Source: VXPQ01 sp965223485 (GTDB taxonomy: Bacteria > Bacteroidota > Rhodothermia > Rhodothermales > VXPQ01). Taken from it: 64,000 nucleotides of DNA. The notes under the pieces were generated by a model, which saw nothing but the letters and a program-made list of their open reading frames with translations, made no database searches and was not told the origin of the DNA. The position numbers and the translations under genes were made by a program. Shown one piece after another: positions 60,206 through 64,000 of the stretch. Location of the stretch: positions 2,108,001-2,172,000 of the forward strand of contig OZ244993.1 of the NCBI GenBank assembly GCA_965223485.1, given 5' to 3'. Each line of letters begins with the position of its first letter. Within the stretch, counting starts at the first letter, position 1.

Positions 60206-61413
60206 AACGTTTTTTTGATGGTTACGAGGCCCACACGATTCGTACTGCTCTGGTGGATCAGCAAGTTACTGTCCCGGGTTACCCACACGTTGCGTATGAT
60301 ACCCACCCCGGAAGGAATCGTCCAACTCTGGAATTTTTCCGTCTCAGGATCAAACCGCACCAGGGCATCCGGACGCATCCCCGACTCATTGTACCAGATT
60401 TTGTCGTCAATTACGGCCAGGGCATAGGGATGCGAAGTGGGGCCACTGGGGGAATCCCACTCTTTGATCTCCCCGGTCTCCGGGTTCAGCCGGCCAATAC
60501 GGCCCATCGTGGAATTGACGAACCACACCATGCCATCACTGGAGAGTCCGAGTCTGCGAACCCGTGAGCCGGGGTCAGGAAGTGTGTAATAGCGGACCTC
60601 CATGGATTCCGGGTCGAGTGCCCCGATCTTGTTGACGCCATTGTATGCCACCCAGACCGTGCCATCGTTGGCCACCTGGATACCGTACGGTCTCGACTCG
60701 GTCTCTATTTCAGTCAATTCACCCGTTTTAGTGTCGAGGCGGCCCAGCATGCCGGCTCGCTGTGCCGTGAAATAAAACAGGCCGTTAGGATGAAACGTTG
60801 CAGTGTGAGGATCGCCAGCCTGTGTGTCGTACTCGGTAATCTCACCCGTTGCAGGATCGAGCATGCCGATCGTACCGTTGCTGTTGCCGGTATACCATAT
60901 GTTGCCATCCTGATCCGGTACGATGCTGTGAGGCCTGGCTGCAGGGGGCAATGGAAATTCTTTCGTCTCTCCCGTGACAGGATCCAGACGGCCTACCAGG
61001 CTGGCCCACATTCCGGTCCACCAAATGGACCCATCAGGAGCCTCGACGGGGTCCCTTGAACGCTGTCCAAGCGTGGGAACGGTCCACTCCTTGATGTCTA
61101 TTTCCACATCACCGGGAACCAGTACCGGTCGGCGCTCGGGTTTCTCCGGGAAATGCTCAGCCAGGTATCGAGCGATAGCCTGGGCCTCGTCCTCTGGCAG
61201 TGTCATCATGGATGCAGACACCTCTTGCCATCGTTCCGGCGTGTCATAGCCTGCAGAACGCATGATCGCGGATGCACTATGGCAAGACGTGCAGGCGGCC
61301 TGAACCAGTTCTTTACCCGGTCCCTCCGGCAACTCACCTGCGGGGAATCGTTGTGCTGTGGCCGTGGTGCAGATCAGGCCGATGGCCAGGATCGAAAAAA
61401 GGTATTTTCGCAT
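60202..61413 (-). CDS. Cytochrome c domain fused to a Vgb-like beta-propeller
   Basis: 403 residues with a signal peptide (MRKYLFSILAIGLICTTATAQ). The haem motif CTSCH is at residues 41-45 and a possible axial Met lies in SMMTLP near 70. From about residue 100 to the end, repeats of the form GxIWxTGxxxGxIGxLDPxTGExxEYxxP make a virginiamycin-B-lyase-like propeller. The fusion suggests a periplasmic electron-transfer or sugar-acid-binding protein, not antibiotic resistance. It overlaps the esterase start and points away from the GMC operon. Confidence 0.85.
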   Translation of the reverse strand: MRKYLFSILAIGLICTTATAQRFPAGELPEGPGKELVQAACTSCHSASAIMRSAGYDTPERWQEVSASMMTLPEDEAQAIARYLAEHFPEKPERRPVLVPGDVEIDIKEWTVPTLGQRSRDPVEAPDGSIWWTGMWASLVGRLDPVTGETKEFPLPPAARPHSIVPDQDGNIWYTGNSNGTIGMLDPATGEITEYDTQAGDPHTATFHPNGLFYFTAQRAGMLGRLDTKTGELTEIETESRPYGIQVANDGTVWVAYNGVNKIGALDPESMEVRYYTLPDPGSRVRRLGLSSDGMVWFVNSTMGRIGRLNPETGEIKEWDSPSGPTSHPYALAVIDDKIWYNESGMRPDALVRFDPETEKFQSWTIPSGVGIIRNVWVTRDSNLLIHQSSTNRVGLVTIKKTL

Positions 61414-61545
61414 ACGACAACTCCTACCTCAGAGGTGTTGAAATTTCCGTTCTATCTTCGCCTCTTCACCGTGACCATCGTCCAGTACGAAAGGGGTGTT
61501 ATCGGCGAGGAAGTTCCTATGCACTCCTGATCCCCACTTCGTTCC

Positions 61546-62682
61546 TTACACCTCGATCCACCTCCCGTCACGGTCGATGGAGCGGTAGATCGCCTCGACT
61601 ATTTTCATGTCTTTCAGGCCCTCTTCGCCGGAGACGCTGCTCGTTTCGTTTTCCATGATGCACCGGGCGAAGTCGTCCATCTGCAGCGCTTGCTGCGTCA
61701 CGTGCGGGAAACCCATCGGTCCCTCGTTCGTCCGCCCGGATACATCGTTATACATGAAGGCCGGCTCGATTCTTGCCCAGCCCCGAGGGGCCATCATGTA
61801 CAGGCGGTTCACGTTGGCCGAATAGGATGTGCTGTGCTTGGACACCGCGCCGCCGGGGAATTCCATTTCCCATAGGATGGTCTCGTAAATTTCCGTAAAG
61901 ATGTCCGGGCGCGTGTTGTAGCCTGACGCCCGAAGGCGGACCGGCTCTTCGCCGATCGTGTACCTCGCCCCCTGGATGGCGTAGATGCCCACGTCCAGCA
62001 AGGCGCCTCCTCCCGCCATTTCCTTGCTGAATCGCCAGGCCTCGGTGTTGCGCGAGGTGAAACTGAAACTGGCCTCGACGACGGTGACCGGTCCGAAGAC
62101 CTGTTCCTGACCCAGCCGCATGATCTCCTGGTGATGCGGTTCGAAGTGGAGGCGATACCCCACTGAAAGTTTCACGCCGGCCTTGTCGCACGCCTCGATC
62201 ATGCGCTCGCAGTCGCGTACAGAGGTTGCCATAGGCTTCTCCGTAATTACCTGCTTGCCCGCTTCGGCAGCCCGGATCACATATTCTGCATGCATGCTGT
62301 TCGGTAGCACCACATACACGATGTCGATATCCGGGTTGTCGGCAATCTGGTCGAAGGTATCGTAATTGTAGACGTTTTTCTCCGGGATATTGTACTCGGC
62401 CATCCACTTGTCGGCCTTGGCGGGCGTGCCCGTGACGATACCCGTGAGGCGGCACTGCTCCGTTTCCTGGAGAGCAGGGGCCAACTGGTTCGTAGCGTAG
62501 TTGCCAAGGCCCACAAGCGCCACGCCGAGGGGGTTCATACCCGGAGGCAGGGGGCGCCTTCGCATGTTTTGTGCGCCTGCAAGCGTAACGGCCGGCGCTC
62601 CCGACAGCGCAATTCCGCCCAGCAAGGCACCGGTTTTCTGCAAAAAGGTGCGCCGCGTACGGCGAGAATCTATAGGAGCCAT
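61546..62682 (-). CDS. Tat-exported Gfo/Idh/MocA oxidoreductase (glucose-fructose oxidoreductase-like)
   Basis: 378 residues. A twin-arginine signal (DSRRTRRTFLQKTGALLGG) means it folds with its NAD(P) cofactor before export. Rossmann motif: GVALVGLGNYATNQLAPAL; the dinucleotide and catalytic segment VITEKPMA contains the canonical EKP. The C-terminal domain has YRLHFEPHHQ and GGGALLDVGIYAIQGARY, as in glucose-fructose oxidoreductase. It should carry out a redox step on a sugar in the periplasm with tightly held NADP. It lies downstream of a second Tat-exported relative on the same strand. Confidence 0.88.
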   Translation of the reverse strand: MAPIDSRRTRRTFLQKTGALLGGIALSGAPAVTLAGAQNMRRRPLPPGMNPLGVALVGLGNYATNQLAPALQETEQCRLTGIVTGTPAKADKWMAEYNIPEKNVYNYDTFDQIADNPDIDIVYVVLPNSMHAEYVIRAAEAGKQVITEKPMATSVRDCERMIEACDKAGVKLSVGYRLHFEPHHQEIMRLGQEQVFGPVTVVEASFSFTSRNTEAWRFSKEMAGGGALLDVGIYAIQGARYTIGEEPVRLRASGYNTRPDIFTEIYETILWEMEFPGGAVSKHSTSYSANVNRLYMMAPRGWARIEPAFMYNDVSGRTNEGPMGFPHVTQQALQMDDFARCIMENETSSVSGEEGLKDMKIVEAIYRSIDRDGRWIEV

Positions 62683-62712
62683 AACAGGGTCGGAGAGATG
62701 GAATGAGGCGGT

Positions 62713-63981
62713 TTAGATTTCAAACAGGGCGTCGTCATAGACCATGCGCGTTTCTTGCAGGATGGCTTCGTTGGCCTTTATGGTAATGACGGCGGTCTGG
62801 AAGCCCACCTCATAAGACGCAGCCGGTGGATAGGGTCCAAAGGCGTGGTTGTCGATGAAGTCGCGTACTGCGTACCACAGCGGCGTCTCGAGGTTGGGGT
62901 CGTCTTCGGTCGGCGAGATATCCTGGGCATCCAGTTGGGTAGCGTTCGCCACCAGCGCAATCCCGGTTTCCTTGTAGAACTTGTCTTTTCTGGCGTACAC
63001 CTCCCACCCGAGTAGCGGGGCATCGACTTCCTTGAACATCCAGGCCCGGTGGTCGCGGAACATGATGGTGCTGTCACGCCCGGAATAGGTGTCATAGGCG
63101 GCGTCGAAAGAACTCGTCAGTGTAGCGTCGTACAGCATAGGTACGCCATCCTCCAGTTCGAAGATGGCCTGGATCGTGTCAGGCACCTGGCGCCCATCCT
63201 TCCATAACATGATCTGGCCCAAGCCGGTGACCGCCACCGGACGCTTGCCCAGAAACCACAGGGCGGGGTCGAGCTGATGCGTAGCAACTTCGCCGATGAG
63301 TCCGGTAGAGACCTCTGCGTCAAGCCGCCAGTTTTGTGCGACTTCGCGTTCCCGGTTGGGAGAGGCCCTTCGCCAGCTTTCCTTTACATGCGATTGGGAT
63401 CGGGTCATCGTAGCCTTTCCAAGAGCGCCGCTGCGGATGAACTGGAAGACGGAACGATAATTCGGGTGCGACCGGGCATGCAGTCCCACCTGAAAGATCA
63501 GGTTGGGATTGTCACGGGCGGCCTGTGCCATGGCTCGCGCATCGTCGATGGTCGAGGCCATTGGCGCTTCTACGTATACATGCTTGCCGGCAGACAGGGC
63601 GTCGAGTGCAATCTGCTTGTGCAGGTGCGTGGGCGTGGCGATAAAGACCGTGGAAATATCCGGATTATCCAGTACCTCGCGGTAGTCTTCGAACGTGGCC
63701 ACTCCCGGCGCCGAGCGCTGTGCTCTCCGCAGCATGACGTTGTAGGTGTCCACTACGGCAGCAATATCCACCTCGGGGATGCGCGTCAGCGTGGCGGCTA
63801 TGTCCCGCCCCTGCGGGCCGAAACCGATCACGGCGGCCTGTACTTGCTGCCGGAAGGCTGCCTGGCGCACATCCGCGCCGATCGCAGGGGCATGTGCAAG
63901 CAGGCCGGAAAGCGGGATCAGGGAACTCCGTTTCAGAAAATTCCGACGACTCAGGAGGCCGCCGTACGTACGGTCTTTCAT
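62713..63981 (-). CDS. Tat-exported Gfo/Idh/MocA oxidoreductase, variant EAP motif
   Basis: 422 residues. Twin-arginine signal LSRRNFLKRSSLIPLSG. Rossmann motif AAVIGFGPQGRDIAATL, then IATPTHLHKQIALDALSAGKHVYVEAPMAST. The catalytic Lys of the usual EKP motif is Ala139 here (codon complement 63565-63567). A conserved-looking HQLDPALWFLGK follows in the C-terminal domain, in place of the usual GHxxD. It starts 20 nt from the window edge region and is followed 30 nt later by the EKP-type paralogue. Redox activity through the standard mechanism is doubtful; a non-redox or binding role is possible. Confidence 0.85.
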   Translation of the reverse strand: MKDRTYGGLLSRRNFLKRSSLIPLSGLLAHAPAIGADVRQAAFRQQVQAAVIGFGPQGRDIAATLTRIPEVDIAAVVDTYNVMLRRAQRSAPGVATFEDYREVLDNPDISTVFIATPTHLHKQIALDALSAGKHVYVEAPMASTIDDARAMAQAARDNPNLIFQVGLHARSHPNYRSVFQFIRSGALGKATMTRSQSHVKESWRRASPNREREVAQNWRLDAEVSTGLIGEVATHQLDPALWFLGKRPVAVTGLGQIMLWKDGRQVPDTIQAIFELEDGVPMLYDATLTSSFDAAYDTYSGRDSTIMFRDHRAWMFKEVDAPLLGWEVYARKDKFYKETGIALVANATQLDAQDISPTEDDPNLETPLWYAVRDFIDNHAFGPYPPAASYEVGFQTAVITIKANEAILQETRMVYDDALFEI

Positions 63982-64000
63982 GGTGCGGTGTTCAGGGGGG

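Noticed and set aside
60202..61413. Virginiamycin B lyase (streptogramin resistance)
   Set aside because: Only the propeller resembles Vgb; the fused cytochrome c domain and export signal indicate another role.
61546..63981. myo-Inositol dehydrogenase (iolG) for the two Gfo/Idh/MocA genes
   Set aside because: Both have twin-arginine export signals and lie 42 kb from the iol genes; IolG is a cytoplasmic enzyme.

Overview
The window looks like chromosomal DNA of a GC-rich member of the Bacteroidota, most plausibly of the Rhodothermia lineage. This is inferred from the gene families: TonB-dependent receptors with an N-terminal carboxypeptidase-regulatory-like domain, PorV/PorQ-type outer-membrane proteins, C-terminal type IX secretion (T9SS)-like sorting domains, DUF4249 lipoproteins, and Tat-exported Gfo/Idh/MocA oxidoreductases. 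I saw no rRNA, tRNA or CRISPR array.

Region 1 (1-5.5 kb) is accessory DNA. It holds the start of a secreted protein running off the left edge, a tyrosine recombinase with a terminator, a frameshifted T9SS-type surface-protein gene, a SAM methyltransferase, and a HigB/HigA-like toxin-antitoxin pair whose antitoxin has a long C-terminal extension.

Region 2 (5.5-20.9 kb) is a sugar-catabolism block. On the plus strand are an NCS1-like permease with an internal deletion, a small membrane protein, L-rhamnose isomerase (rhaI type), rhamnulokinase, a fused rhamnulose-1-phosphate aldolase/lactaldehyde dehydrogenase (RhaEW) and LutABC. Together they would take L-rhamnose to DHAP and, via L-lactaldehyde and L-lactate, to pyruvate. 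Converging on the minus strand is an operon of IolA, IolC, a LacD-like class I aldolase and UxaE, which fits the lower myo-inositol pathway plus hexuronate epimerisation. A zinc alcohol dehydrogenase diverges from it.

Region 3 (20.9-55.7 kb) is the most unusual part: two adjacent, diverged copies (A and B) of one multi-gene cell-surface array. Each copy has, in order, a long TonB-dependent receptor without SusD, a large secreted protein with a T9SS-like C-terminus, a PorV-like barrel, FG-GAP/ASPIC-UnbV (CRTAC1-type) lipoproteins interleaved with TPR lipoproteins, a short carboxypeptidase-regulatory receptor, and a DUF4249 lipoprotein. Similar promoter-like elements with identical 23-nt spacing precede both copies. 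Copy A also encodes an alpha/beta-hydrolase-fold protein that has lost its catalytic Ser and His. The likely role is capture and uptake of some substrate at the outer membrane, but the substrate is unknown.

Region 4 (55.7-64 kb) holds a GMC oxidoreductase with a gluconate-dehydrogenase-subunit-3-like partner and a Tat-exported TIM-barrel isomerase on the plus strand. On the minus strand are two Tat-exported Gfo/Idh/MocA proteins, a cytochrome c/beta-propeller fusion and an esterase. The set resembles periplasmic sugar oxidation, possibly keto-glycoside chemistry.
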